A DNA stretch of 64,000 bases from Chrysogorgia sp. JL179-B06 (GCA_035772405.1 JAYKKM010000192.1:197501-261500), one strand, 5' to 3'. Shown: positions 31,198 through 41,814, numbered from the stretch's first letter. Translations and numbers: made by a program. Notes: a model not told the origin generated them from the sequence alone.

Positions 31198-31921
31198 GGT
31201 TACTATACCTCCAGAGAGATATTCTCTCCTGTTGCGGCAACTGCTGTTCGTTGTTAAATATCCGCTGAAGCTCTAAGTTTTTAAGATGGGACTGCGAGCT
31301 CTCGTGTCTTGAGCGATGCATCGGGTTGTTTGTGGTCACACCGCATGGGTAACACATGTACACGTTGTGCGCGTGTGCAAAGCTCTGATGGGCGGATGAG
31401 CGTATGTGGTCCTCGATGTCGTCCGCACTCAGTATATCATTACACCCCACCACGCAAACGTTAACGTCACGGTTCGCGGCGAGCTCTAGCCACGCTTTGA
31501 TTTTGGTTGGGCATGGTCTCCATAGAAGGGTTGTTAAGAACACTTCGAGGTAGTTACCGAGTAATGTAGCGGTGGACTCACAAGGGTTACCTAAGTAGTC
31601 ACCACCCGCTAACACAAGACGCTTGAACGGTAAGTAACACCACACGGGGATCTTGTTAGCTAAGCTATCAACCCACCAGTTGGCTGTGTCTTCTTGAAGA
31701 TTGATCCAAGCCTCGTGAACACGCTTTGTGGTTTGAGTCTGAGCGTTGAACCGTTTTAGTGACTCCTCATTTACACTATAGATGTCGTGCAATGTGAAGG
31801 CTGATAAGTACTCTTTTAAGACGCTAGGTCCAGAGGTGTCTTGTGGGATAGACACGTTGATAAAGTGGTTTCTTCGAAACTCAGCGATCTCCGCTTCGCT
31901 AATTTCTCGGGCTCGAGTCAT
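31181..31921 (-). CDS. E1 246-residue protein, weakly SGNH-like
   Basis: The frame is open from ATG 31,921 (context TATAGTATAATG) and overlaps the thymidine kinase start by 17 nt. There is no confident family. Two blocks recall SGNH/GDSL hydrolases: KRLVLAGGDYLG (GDY in place of GDS) and VCVVGCNDILSADD (a G-x-N-D block), followed by a helical stretch and VYMCYP. If so, the nucleophile serine is replaced. A Gln-rich C-terminus follows. No E2 homologue. It is expressed divergently from the 115-residue gene. Confidence 0.65.
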   Translation of the reverse strand: MTRAREISEAEIAEFRRNHFINVSIPQDTSGPSVLKEYLSAFTLHDIYSVNEESLKRFNAQTQTTKRVHEAWINLQEDTANWWVDSLANKIPVWCYLPFKRLVLAGGDYLGNPCESTATLLGNYLEVFLTTLLWRPCPTKIKAWLELAANRDVNVCVVGCNDILSADDIEDHIRSSAHQSFAHAHNVYMCYPCGVTTNNPMHRSRHESSQSHLKNLELQRIFNNEQQLPQQERISLWRYSNHEESW

Positions 31922-31971
31922 TATACTATACTCTCAGAGAAAAATCCTAATTTTTAGTGCGTTTGGTCTGG

Positions 31972-32014
31972 AACTGTGAGATACCTGTGAGGTTAACTGT
32001 GAGATACCTGTGAG
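31972..32014 (+). promoter_or_regulatory. Repeated AACTGTGAGATACCTGTGAG motif in divergent promoter
   Basis: A 20-bp sequence is repeated exactly with a 23-bp period (31,972-31,991 and 31,995-32,014). The second copy lies within GTTAACTGTGAGATA (31,992-32,006), 35 nt upstream of the 115-residue gene. The same 15-mer precedes homologous E2 genes (see 54,440 and 54,911), suggesting a conserved regulatory site. Confidence 0.65.
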
Positions 32015-32040
32015 TAAGATAACACGTGATAGTGTATTAG

Positions 32041-32388
32041 ATGGCTGAGGACCCACAGACGGTTGTCGACGCTAAGATCACGGCTGATGTGAAGAGTGTT
32101 AAGGTGAAGGACCCAAAGCGCGTCGCTGCTGGTAAGAAGTTGGCTGAGATATCGAAAGCTGCGAAAGAAAAGAAAATGCGTGAAATGATAGTCAACGAAG
32201 AACAGAGTAGTGAGTGGAGCTATGGTTACATTGTTGGAACACTTGGTGTTATCATTGCTGCTGCTTCGCTATGGTACACGATCAGTAGTGAGAAAGAGAC
32301 ACAGTTAGAGCCCGTGAGTACTGCATCAGCACCCACGTCAGAAAATCGTAGAACTTGTCGTCCAACACTCGACACATTTGATTCTTGA
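32041..32388 (+). CDS. E1 single-span membrane protein (KRVAxGxxLxxISKA family)
   Basis: The 115-residue protein has a basic N-terminal motif, DPKRVAAGKKLAEISKAAKE, one membrane span (YIVGTLGVIIAAASLWYTI) and a Ser/Thr-rich tail ending LDTFDS. The E2 homologue (54,117-54,431) keeps NPKRVAQGHKLQEISKASKE, the span and a terminal ESFD. Function unknown; likely a small virion or host-membrane protein. Confidence 0.8.
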   Translation: MAEDPQTVVDAKITADVKSVKVKDPKRVAAGKKLAEISKAAKEKKMREMIVNEEQSSEWSYGYIVGTLGVIIAAASLWYTISSEKETQLEPVSTASAPTSENRRTCRPTLDTFDS

Positions 32389-32403
32389 ACAAAACACACG
32401 ACA

Positions 32404-32646
32404 ATGTATATGGCTGCGATCGATCGAAAAGAACTTATGAACGAATTGTACGACGCGCTACTTGTCACGACCGGTGCTGTGGTAGTGAGTATGATTTCTA
32501 AAAGGGCTTTGGGAGAACCATTGGGAACACCAGAGACAGTGAGAGGCACGGTGAAACTTGCTGCGGCTGTTGGTGCAGGAACGCTGTTAGTAAAATGGAT
32601 GCAATCGAAAAAGTGGATACCGACAGATCCATTCAAATCAACGTAA
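32404..32646 (+). CDS. E1 small hydrophobic protein
   Basis: Up to 80 residues; ATG 32,410 (MAAIDRKELMNE) fits the E2 homologue better than ATG 32,404. Two hydrophobic stretches (LLVTTGAVVVSMIS and VKLAAAVGAGTLLVKW) flank LGEPLGTPETVRGT, and the protein ends PTDPFK-ST. E2's 74-residue protein (53,874-54,098) shares MNE, SMASKR, GESLGAP and DDPFK. Two membrane spans are likely. Conserved but not recognised. Confidence 0.8.
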   Translation: MYMAAIDRKELMNELYDALLVTTGAVVVSMISKRALGEPLGTPETVRGTVKLAAAVGAGTLLVKWMQSKKWIPTDPFKST

Positions 32647-32650
32647 GTTA

Positions 32651-33070
32651 ATGGTGAGTGTTGTGGCTGGAGGGATTTTTAATGCAGTGGCTTTTGCAGG
32701 CGCTGGCTTTATGTTTTCAAAGTTTAATCACACAGGCTATGAGGCTGAGATGAAAAGGCACAACCACGCGTTGGAACAGTTAGCCAGTGCGAAAGAAGTG
32801 TGGTATGAAAATGAAGTCGCTAAAAAAGATCAGATTCAGCGCTTGCGACAACAGCTCTCTGACGCTAATGCTGACATCAATGACACAAACCACGCGCTGG
32901 AGGAGCTTAGAAGTGTAATGACCATACAGTACAGCGGACGAGTGTTCACTGACCTCCCGAAGATTGCGGATTACTACCAACCGAGTGCGGAAATGAAGGA
33001 TTACCAACTATTGTATGTTAGTGCGTTAGGTTTGGGTAGTGGAGTAGCGGTGTGGGTATTGGTTCGATAA
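32651..33070 (+). CDS. E1 coiled-coil protein with hydrophobic ends
   Basis: The 139-residue protein has an N-terminal hydrophobic segment (VAGGIFNAVAFAGAGFMFSK), then YEAEMKRHNHALEQLASAKE and a coiled coil with QLSDANADINDTNHALEEL, then DYYQPSAEMKDY and a C-terminal hydrophobic helix. The E2 homologue is at 55,167-55,589. The pattern is familiar from Polinton hypothetical proteins of invertebrates. Two terminal membrane segments around a coiled coil suggest a structural role; function unknown. Confidence 0.85.
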   Translation: MVSVVAGGIFNAVAFAGAGFMFSKFNHTGYEAEMKRHNHALEQLASAKEVWYENEVAKKDQIQRLRQQLSDANADINDTNHALEELRSVMTIQYSGRVFTDLPKIADYYQPSAEMKDYQLLYVSALGLGSGVAVWVLVR

Positions 33071-33093
33071 AAAATGTTGGAGTAGTATAAGTG

Positions 33094-33651
33094 ATGGACA
33101 AACTTATGAGGCAGATGAGCTATGGCTACACAATCGACGAGATTGCGAATGAAACACAAATTGAGTGTGGAGGCATCTCCAGGTTTTACTACTGCTCGGA
33201 TTGCGACGTTGTGAAAAACGTAAGTGACTGTGGTGGGTACGCGTGCCCAAAGTGTGGTGACATCGAATGGGGTTACACTCAGAGTTATAGCGACATGAGA
33301 CTCACACAACCAAAAAGCGTTCACAAACGGTCTTGGTGGATGGGCAGGAGGCTACGGAACGTTGTGAAGTACGAGCACCTTGAGTTGATAAAAGAGGACT
33401 TCTTGAAAGTTGTCAGTGTGTTGTACTCATGTGATTTGATAAAGGGTAGAAACGTTAGCAGATACGGATACTACATTATTAGGTTGTGTCATAGAAGACA
33501 ACTCGAGACACTCGAGAAGGTGTCAGACCTTAAAGACGGAAAGGTGAAAGAGAAGTTTGACAACAATCTGTTTGGGGTGGTGTATCCAAAGTTGGGATGG
33601 TGCGAAAGTGGCGATCGTTATTACAACGAGTGGCTTAGGAAAAAAATATAA
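33094..33651 (+). CDS. E1 zinc-ribbon protein (possible transcription factor)
   Basis: The protein is about 185 residues from ATG 33,094. The Cys pairs YYCSDCD and YACPKCGD, 19 residues apart (first to third Cys), form a likely zinc ribbon. The remainder is helical with LIKGRNVSRYGYYIIRLCHR and FGVVYPKLGW. The zinc ribbon followed by a helical region loosely recalls poxvirus late transcription factor VLTF3-like proteins, but similarity is too weak to assert. No homologue in E2. It is the last gene before the LINE. Confidence 0.65.
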   Translation: MDKLMRQMSYGYTIDEIANETQIECGGISRFYYCSDCDVVKNVSDCGGYACPKCGDIEWGYTQSYSDMRLTQPKSVHKRSWWMGRRLRNVVKYEHLELIKEDFLKVVSVLYSCDLIKGRNVSRYGYYIIRLCHRRQLETLEKVSDLKDGKVKEKFDNNLFGVVYPKLGWCESGDRYYNEWLRKKI

Positions 33652-33659
33652 GTGTAGTA

Positions 33660-36600
33660 TATAATCTTTAATCTTTAATCAGTTACTCCTGAATCAGTTT
33701 GTAAACTATACTAGGAGATATATACATGGTGTTATAATAATTATATATATATACACATGCAGGTTTAATAATGGTACTAATATAGATAAATAATAATAGA
33801 ATAAGAAAATACGAAGTTAAGAATAAGATAGGCTAAATTATAATTACACAAAGATCATATACACCTACAGTAAAAATAAAATTATACTAATGATCTAATT
33901 ATAGGCAATGCCACTACTTTAAATGCATCAATACTGCTAGGTAGTGAATTAAATGCTAAATTATTCCAAGTTACTATAGTTCTAGGATAAAAAGAAAACT
34001 TAAAAATATTGTTATTGCAAGACATTTGGCGGTAAGGCTGTTGATTTGGAAGTCTTGATTTTCTATCTAGTGGATGTACTTCGTTTGGAAAATTTATATT
34101 CACATGGCCTTGGTGTATTTTAAAAAACATACACGATTGGTTCAACAGTCTTCGCTGTTCCAGGGTGTCCCACCTTAAATCAGCAATCATTGGAGAGACA
34201 TGACTGTATCTTGAGTAGTCGTTGTAAACAAACCTGGCTGCACGACGTTGGACCATTTCAATTTTATCGATGTTGCGTTTGGGTATAAGGGTTCCACACA
34301 CAGCTAGCATATTCAAGTTTAGGGCGGACTAAGCTAAGGTAAGCTCTGGATTTGACTGCTGGGGAACAACCGCCTAGGATGCGTTTGAGTAGGCCAAGGG
34401 TGGAGTTGGCCTTTTTACACATGGTGTTGCAGTGATCATTCCAACGTAGATTGTCAGTGATGGTAATCCCTAGGTATTTAACAGATCTTTCTGTGGAAAT
34501 GACTTGGCCATTTAAGGAGTAGCTGTAGGAGGTAGCCTGTGTTCTTTTAGCAGTTATGCCAATATGATAGCATTTGGAAGTGTTAAAAGTGAGCTGCCAT
34601 CGCTCAGACCAGTTTGATAAGGCATCGAGATCATTCTGTAGAATTTGGTGGTCATGAATATCATTCATTTCTCTATATAGGACACAGTCATCAGCAAAGA
34701 GACGTAGATTTGATTGGATACCAGTAGAAATGTCATTAATAAACAACAGAAACAGTACTGGGCCCAGGATGGATCCCTGAGGTACTCCAGAAATCACAGG
34801 TTTAGTAGATGAGTGTGTGCCATTAATTGAAACTAACTGGGAGCGGTTGGAAAGGAATGCCTTTATCCAGTCATGTGTATTGCCACTGATGCCATAGTAG
34901 TTAAGTTTTGAAAGAAGACGCTCATGCGGTACAGAGTCAAATGCCTTTTTAAAATCTAATAGGATTACGTCAGTTTGCTTCTTGAAATTAATTGCTTTAG
35001 CCCAGTCATGTACCGTGGAGATTAGTTGGGTCTCGCACGAAAACTGTTTCCTAAAACCATGTTGTTTATCAATTAAAATATTGTTTGCAGAAAGGTGCTT
35101 GGCCATATGGCTGAGGACAATGTGTTCCATAACTTTGCAACAAATACAAGTTAAGGAAATTGGGCGATAATTTTCTGGGTTTGATTTGTTATCCTTTTTG
35201 TAGACAGCAGTAACAAGAGCCTGTGACCAATCAGATGGAATTGTATTCTGATCATATGATTGTTGGAAAATAAAGCTAAGCCAATGAGATGCAGACTGAG
35301 CAACCTCCTTTAGCACTCGTGCTGGAATCTCATCAGGGCCACATGCCTTTTGGGGGTTTAGATCTGATAACTGCTTAGCAACACCTGCAGGACTAATCTT
35401 CAGGTTATCAATAGGCAGATATGGTGACTGACCCAATCTAGGAGATGGTAAACGTTCACGAGTAAATACGGAGTTAAAATATGAATTAAGTGTTTCTGCT
35501 TTATCCTTGTCTGAAATACTTATAGTTTGGCCAATCTTTAACGGGGGGATACCAATGTTGTCGGATTTACTATTCCTGACATAAGACCAGAACGTTTTGG
35601 GATTTTCAGTTAAGCTGTTCCCAATAATTTCATTAAGGTAGCGGTTATGGGATTCTTTGACAAGCTTAGATACATAGTTGCGTTGACTCTTAAAAGCGTT
35701 CCAATGTTGAGTTTTCTTGGATTGGATAGCCTTTTTATGAAGGCGGTCTTTCTTTCTCATTGCTCGTTTAATGTCATAATTAATCCATGGTAATTTAAAT
35801 TTTGGTCGTGAAGTTCTCTGGGGGATAAACTGTGCAATGCCATCAGACAGGTTTTTCTTAAAGATATTCCAGTTTTCTTCGACTGATCTATCTTGGGGGT
35901 TGGATGAAAAGAATGCTGTTGATGATGTCAGGATGTGATTATTGAGGCCCTTAAAATTTGCTTTTTTATAGCTATAGACCATATGGGGTGCTTTAACCGA
36001 TCTTGATGGTTTCAAATTTACTTCAAAGAGGACGGCTAGATGGTCACTAATGCCAGAGGTTGTGTTTACATCGTGGACAGAATTTGGATATGTGGATAGC
36101 AATAAGTCCAATGTTTTGCCAGATGCAGGTCTAGTAGTAGATTTTACATGTTGGGTTAATGAATAGTCATTAAGCAGGTGAAGAAGTTTATTATGTTGTG
36201 ATGCAGTGTTTGTATTACAAGGAACTGGTACATCAGACTTCCAATCAATGTCGCCAAGGTTGAAGTCTCCCCCAATAATAACATTAGGATGATTTTTGTT
36301 CTTGGTAAATACACGACTGATGGACTCATGAAGTTTGTCAAGTGTGTCAATAGTTGAATTGGGAGGTCTATAAAAGGCTGACAAGTATAGTGTTTTGCAA
36401 TTACTCAGCTTAAGGGAGGTCCAGATTATTTCACAGTCGTTGGTAAATTCAGATTCTTCAATACAAACAAGATCAGATTTTATAGCTTGGAAGACTCCAC
36501 CACCATAACGATTTCTATCATTTCTGAAGACTGTATAATTGGATGGAAATATAGAATAACTTGAAATATCTTCGTCTAGTTTTGGTTCGGTTCCCAATAC

Positions 36601-37345
36601 AAAGTCAGGATTGTGTTGGTCAAGCAAAGCCTGGAACTCAGTAGATCGTGTAGTACTCTTTAGGCCATTACAATTTATAATCATACCTTTGAGTTTACTT
36701 CGTTTTGGCTTGATAGACTGATCACGATCAGTCTTTGACTTTGTGTATTTAATAGTTTGATCTGGTGCTGGCGATAGTTCAGGGGAAGAAGTTGAAAGAG
36801 AGGCCAGTAACGAGAAGGAGTTGTTCGACAATACGTCTAATGATGTATCAAAGAAGGAATCAGAAAAGTTAGGTAAACCACACTGTGAGCACAACCAAAC
36901 ACAAGATGAATTTGCCAGCAAGTTATACGTCTCGTCACCCATCGCACAACATTTGATGTGGTACCAGATATCACAATTGTCACATTGTATGCCTTTCTGA
37001 TTTACTTTAACGGGTTTTGAGCAATCACCACACGGGTATTTCCAGTTTGGTCCTGGGTTAAGTTGAACATCTCCACTAAGAAGTAAAGTTGAGAGTAAAA
37101 ACTGGCCAAGACTTCTCGATCCACACGTGTATTTTGATGCCGAGCCATTAAATCCGTGTAGGCGATGAATCGCTTCAAATCCTGTTGGAATCGCCTTGTG
37201 GCTCGCCAGAGTGATGTTCAGTCCGAAGCCATCGATCCCTTTTCTGAGAATTGGTGAATTTGTCATTCTTCGGCTCAGCATAATTGCCAAAAAAGCAATA
37301 GAAAGCGGAGCGAAAAATTTAGTGGCCGCCATACTAATACTAATA
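33660..37345 (-). mobile_element. Near full-length L2/CR1-like LINE inside E1
   Basis: The insertion separates the zinc-ribbon gene stop (33,651) from the polB ATG (37,358). The 3' end at low coordinates carries a short tandem repeat (AATCTTTAATCTTTAATC, 33,663-33,680) as in L2/CR1-type tails. The 5' end lies between 37,332 and 37,358. A single large ORF with 2A-like site, PHD finger, endonuclease and RT is present. The near-intact frame indicates a recent insertion. No clear target duplication was identified. Confidence 0.9.
33882..37332 (-). pseudogene. LINE ORF: 2A-like, PHD finger, endonuclease, reverse transcriptase
   Basis: The Met at 37,332 is the likely start. A hydrophobic N-terminus leads to SGDVQLNPGP (37,048-37,077), a 2A-like ribosome-skipping motif. 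A PHD-type Cys4-His-Cys3 finger (CGDCSKP, CDNCDIWYHIKC, CSQC) follows, then an AP-like endonuclease (MIINCNGLKS, VLGTEPKL, VIIGGDFNLGDIDW, SGISDHLAVLF). The RT has PVISGVPQGSILGPVLFLLF and LRLFADDCVLY. The main frame runs to 34,264. A one-base frameshift near 34,290 moves the C-terminal 100 or so residues (VQRRAARFVYNDYSRYSHVS) to another frame ending at 33,882. Otherwise it is intact. Confidence 0.9.
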
Positions 37346-37357
37346 TTTAGGGTTAAT

Positions 37358-40300
37358 ATGGGTGACGTCGCTAGAGCTGGTGCTGTTGTAAATCCACTAA
37401 CAGGTAGAGCAGTCAACGTTCATGGGCGAGTCTACAATCAACTTGTTAGAGATGGTGTTTTTAGTGACACGACAAATGCGACTATTGTTAATCCGCTGAC
37501 AAACAGACGAGTTAACGTTGGCAGTCGGACACACAACCGTCTTGTCAGAAACCAGGAGGCACAACCCACAGTTGAAGACCATAGCCCACGGCTGTTGGAC
37601 CGAGCACTGAGAGGGTTCGCAAGGTCTTATGGAGTTGAGGTGGTTAACGACAGAGACATAAACCAGGTGAATGGTAGTAGAAGCGCTGTCATTAATCTTT
37701 TGAGACGTGAGTTGGGTGAGACCAACGGAATGAAAGTGGTAGAGACAGTTAAGGTCACTTTTGAGAAGGCTTTAGAACTCAATAAGACCACATACAAAAC
37801 TGCCTACTTTAACAGCGAGACGTTCGTCGTCATTAACGAGCGTGACATTGAAGGTGTTGCCAACCGTGGGTCGGAACAGATCTTGACGCGGATAGCTGGG
37901 TGGTTATCTGAGGGGTCTGGATGGACTATCGACAAAATAGATGCACACTACGTTAATATCGCTATTTATAGACCTTTGAATGGGAGTAGCTACATTGCGT
38001 TGCCAAAGGAGCTGTGCAATAGTATGAAGGGTTTGATAAACGTAAATAATGGGGATGATAACGAGTGCTTTAGATGGTGCCACCTAGCGCATAAGTTTCC
38101 TGTTGGAAAAAACTCTGATAGAACGTCAAAGTATGTCAGCCATGTCAGTGAGTTGAATTATGATGGAGTCGACTTCCCAGTCACACTCAAAGATTACAAC
38201 AAGATCGAAAAGGCTAACGAAATTAGCATTAATGTTTTTGGGTATGAAAATAAGCAGCCATTCCCTGTGTATGTTTCTAAGGAAGTGTACCCTGACCACA
38301 TGGACCTATTGTTGATAACTAATGACGATAGCAAGCACTGTGTACATTCGCGATTTCAACAAATTCATGTACCGCCAGACAGAGCACAAGGCAAGAAAGC
38401 ACTTTTGTAGATATTGCCTGCAGTGTTTTACCCGAGAGGACGTGCTTGAAAGTCACATTGAAGTGTGTTTGGTCATCAATGGGAAGCAAGCTATTAAAAT
38501 GCCGCAAAAAGGTGCGAAAGTGAAATACGAGAATTTTAGTAGGCAGCTAAACGTACCATTTGTGGTGTACGCAGACTTCGAGGCTATCACACAGAAGGTG
38601 CACACAGCGACACCATCAAGCGAGCGTAGCTACACAAATGCCTACCAGAGGCACGTTGACTGCGGTTATGGGTATAAATTGGTTTGTTGCTACGACGACG
38701 AGTATAGTAAGCCAGTAAAAGTGTACCGCGGTGAAAACGCAGTCAACAAGTTCATTGAGGAGATGCTAGAAATTGTTGAATATTGTAAAGAAACATCTGA
38801 GAGTCACTTTAACAAAGAAATTATAATGACTGATGACGATAGACAAGACTTTGACGAGGCTAAAAGTTGCCATATTTGCAGTGTTGAGTACACTGGCGCT
38901 GACGTTAGAGTGAGAGACCACTGTCATGTCTCAGGTAAGTACAGAGGGTCCGCACATCGTGAGTGTAACGTGAACTTTAAGTTGACTGATAAAATCCCTG
39001 TGATCTTTCATAACTTACGCGGCTATGATAGCCATTTCATCATGCAGGAGATTGGTAAGTTTGGTCAAGACATAAATGTGATACCGAACAACATGGAGAA
39101 GTACATGGCGTTCATGCTTGGAAAAAACTTGGTATTCTTGGACAGCTTTCAGTTCATGGGTAGCTCTTTGGACAACTTGGTGAAGAACCTACCAAGAGAC
39201 GCTTTCAAATACACGTCAGAAGTGTTTCATGACGAGGGGTTGGCACTTATGACAAGAAAGGGAGTCTATCCCTATGATTATATGGACTCCTTTGATAAAT
39301 TCGATGAAAGCGAGTTACCCTCTAAAAAAGACTTTTACAGCGTTCTGAATGACGAGCACATTACGGAAGAAATGCACGAGCGCGCTTGCGATGTGTGGGA
39401 CTACTTTGACGTTAAAAATATGGGTGGGTATCACGACCTGTATTTGAAAAGCGATGTGCTCTTACTCGCTGATGTTTTTGAGAACTTTAGAAAGACATGC
39501 CATCGCGAGTATAAACTAGACCCGTGTCACTATTTCACATCGCCTGGACTGGCTTGGGATGCTATGTTAAAGATGACTGGAGTGGAGCTCGAATTACTGT
39601 CTAACATTGACATGTTTCAGTTCGTAGAATTAGGTATGCGTGGTGATGTGAGCTACATATGCAACAGACATGGCGTGGCGAATAATAAATACATGGAAGG
39701 GTATGACAAAGCGCAAGAGTCGAAGTATTTGATGTACCTTGATGCCAACAATTTGTATGGATGGGCGATGAGTCAAAGTTTACCTATGGGTGGCTTCAAG
39801 TGGTTGACTGAGAAAGAAATAAAAAAGGTTAATCTACACGACTATCACAACAATAGTAAAAAGGGTTTACTGCTTGAAGTCGACTTGGAGTATCCAGACC
39901 ATTTGCATGACCTACACAACGACTACCCGTTGGCTCCTGAGAAGATGGAGATAACCGTTGACATGTTGTCGGAGTACTGCACGAAAATTAAAAATAAGTT
40001 TAATGTGAGTGTTGGTGGTGTGAAGAAGCTGGTGACTAATTTGATGGACAAAAAAAAGTATGTGTGTCACTATAAAAATCTGCAGTTGTATGTGGATCTT
40101 GGATTGAAAATCAAAAAGGTGCATAGGGTCCTACAGTTTGACCAGTCCAAGTGGTTGGGCAAGTACATTGACTTTAACACAGTCAAAAGAACTGCGGCTA
40201 AGAACGCTTTTGAGAAGGACTTTTTTAAGTTGATGAATAACAGTGTGTTTGGAAAAACAATGGAAAACTTGAGGAAGCGCGTGGACGTGAGATTAGTGAC

Positions 40301-41039
40301 CACTGGGAGGAAATTTGAAAAGCTTGTCTCAAAGCCGACGTTTGTGTCTTACAAGATATTTAGCGAGAACTTAGTCGCCGTCCACAAAGTTAAAGAAACG
40401 CTGACATTGAACAGGCCCGCATATGTGGGTATGTGTATACTAGACTTGAGTAAAACGCTGATGTATGATTTTCACTATAATTACATTATGAAAAAGTACT
40501 CTAGCGACACCTGCAGATTGCACTTCACTGACACTGACAGTCTGCTGTACACAATCAAAACTGGTGACGTCTACTCCGACTTCATGGAGGAGCGCGAAAA
40601 GTTTGACAATAGTGATTACCCTGTAGACAACCCATTCGCTTTTAAGGAGAATAAGAAAGTTATTGGGAAGATGAAAGACGAGTGCGCTGGAACGCCAATT
40701 ATTGAGTTTGTTGGGTTGCGCAGCAAAATGTATAGTTATTTAAAAGAGGATGGAGGTGGTGGAAAAACTGCTAAAGGTATTAGAAAGAATATAATTAAAA
40801 AGGTAATCAGACACGAAGATTACAAAAGTGTGTTACTTGAGCAGAAACAATTGCGACACACAATGAAGACCATTAGAAGTGTCAAACATCAGCTAGGTAG
40901 TTATGAAATTAATAAAGTGTCGCTATCCTGCTTTGATGATAAACGATACCTTTTAGAAAATGGTATTGACTCCTACGCATATGGTCACAAAAACATCATA
41001 GTAAGAGATAACACTGAAAATAGTGAACAAACGGACTAA
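37358..41039 (+). pseudogene. polB: E1 protein-primed-type family-B DNA polymerase, frameshifted
   Basis: Starts at ATG 37,358 just after the LINE. The N-terminus has two copies of an NPLTGRAVNVHGR/NPLTNRRVNVGSR motif. The polymerase part shows a Cys2-His-Cys finger (CRYCLQCF, 38,415), ExoI YADFE (38,564), an endonuclease-VII-like patch RDHCHVSGKYRG (38,917), FHNLRGYDSHF, ExoIII YHDLYLKSDVLLLADVF, motif A YLDANNLYGW (39,737), motif B FFKLMNNSVFGK (40,218) and motif C FTDTDSLLY (40,524). Near 38,336 a net +1 shift moves coding from the first frame (stop at 38,410) to the second. The last codons lie in the TIR. Probably inactive; the LINE also removed its promoter. Confidence 0.93.
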
Positions 41040-41814
41040 TTCGCGAAACAACCGGCTATTTGTTAGTCAATGTTGTCAGCCAATCAAAAGAGCGCCATTT
41101 TGCTATCCATTTGGATAAACATCACCACTAGAATCAAAATCTAGTGGGTTTTTTTCCGCGCGTGAATTGAGACAACAGCAGAACGTGTCGGTGGTTTGTC
41201 AAACAAAAATGCGAAAATGATGAAACGACACTTTCTATTTTTTAAATACGTGAAAATGTTGAAACGACACTCTCTATTTTTTAAATATGTGAAAATGTTG
41301 AAGCGACACATTCTATTTTTAAAAATATGCGAAAATGACGAAGCGACACATTCTATTTTTTAAATATGGCTGAAATTGTGATTTGGTATTTTTCGTTAGT
41401 GTTTGGCATCAATTGAGTAGAAAACGTGGGAGGGGCGTCTAGTTTGACTAATGATTACCATAATAGCGTAGAGAGTGAGGCTGTGAGCTCACCAGTGTCA
41501 ACCGTAAACGCAAACACTGAAACATCGTCGAGTTGTGGCTTGGTATAAATTTGGTGTGAAAATGATGAAGCGACACATTCTATCTCTAAATTTAGCGAAA
41601 ATCGCGACTTTGTATTTTCGCTAGTGTTTGGTATCAATTTAGTAGAAAACGTGGGAGGGGCGTCTAGATTGACTAATGACTACCATAGTAGCACAGAGAG
41701 TGAGGCTGTGAGCTCACCAATGTCAACTGTAAAACGTAAATACCGAAACATCGCCGAGTTGTGACTTGGTACAAATTTGGTGATGTTTTGGCGTTTATAT
41801 TACGGTTGACATTG
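41010..41814 (-). repeat. E1 right terminal inverted repeat
   Basis: 805 bp matching the left TIR in inverse orientation, including the 39-bp array (41,205-41,365), the hairpin at about 41,125-41,147, the CCAATC box (41,080-41,085) and GCGCCATTTT (41,092-41,101). The match ends at 41,814. The last 31 bp of the left tip have no partner here, and an unrelated host-like coding stretch starts immediately beyond, so the right tip has been lost. Confidence 0.92.

Larger units (their letters stand above)
19426..41814. mobile_element. Polinton/Maverick element E1 (degraded, carries a LINE)
   Basis: The element has long TIRs and the diagnostic gene set of a Polinton: family-B polymerase, integrase with chromodomain, A32-like packaging ATPase, and double-jelly-roll major capsid protein. 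The 22.4-kb span includes a 3.7-kb LINE, so the ancestral length was about 18.7 kb, close to E2. Strand blocks: minus genes at 20.2-26.8 kb, plus at 26.8-30.4, minus at 30.6-31.9, plus at 32.0-41.0. Signs of decay are the LINE in front of polB, a frameshift in polB, a broken thymidine kinase and a missing right tip. The left end begins AGTAGTATAGAG, comparable to E2's AGTAGTAGGG. No target duplication could be matched. Confidence 0.95.

Noticed and set aside
33094..33651. Firm assignment of the zinc-ribbon protein as poxvirus VLTF3
   Set aside because: Only the Cys pairs and general helical character agree; no diagnostic VLTF3 block could be matched.
37416..37582. Upstream extension of the LINE ORF and a minus-strand frame overlapping E1 polB
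   Set aside because: The sequence beyond 37,332 is PolB coding DNA on the other strand; the first LINE methionine is at 37,332.
38300..38345. Programmed +1 frameshift in E1 polB
   Set aside because: No slippery codon pair, stop-adjacent context or stem could be seen, and E2 polB is in one frame. Decay or sequencing error is simpler.
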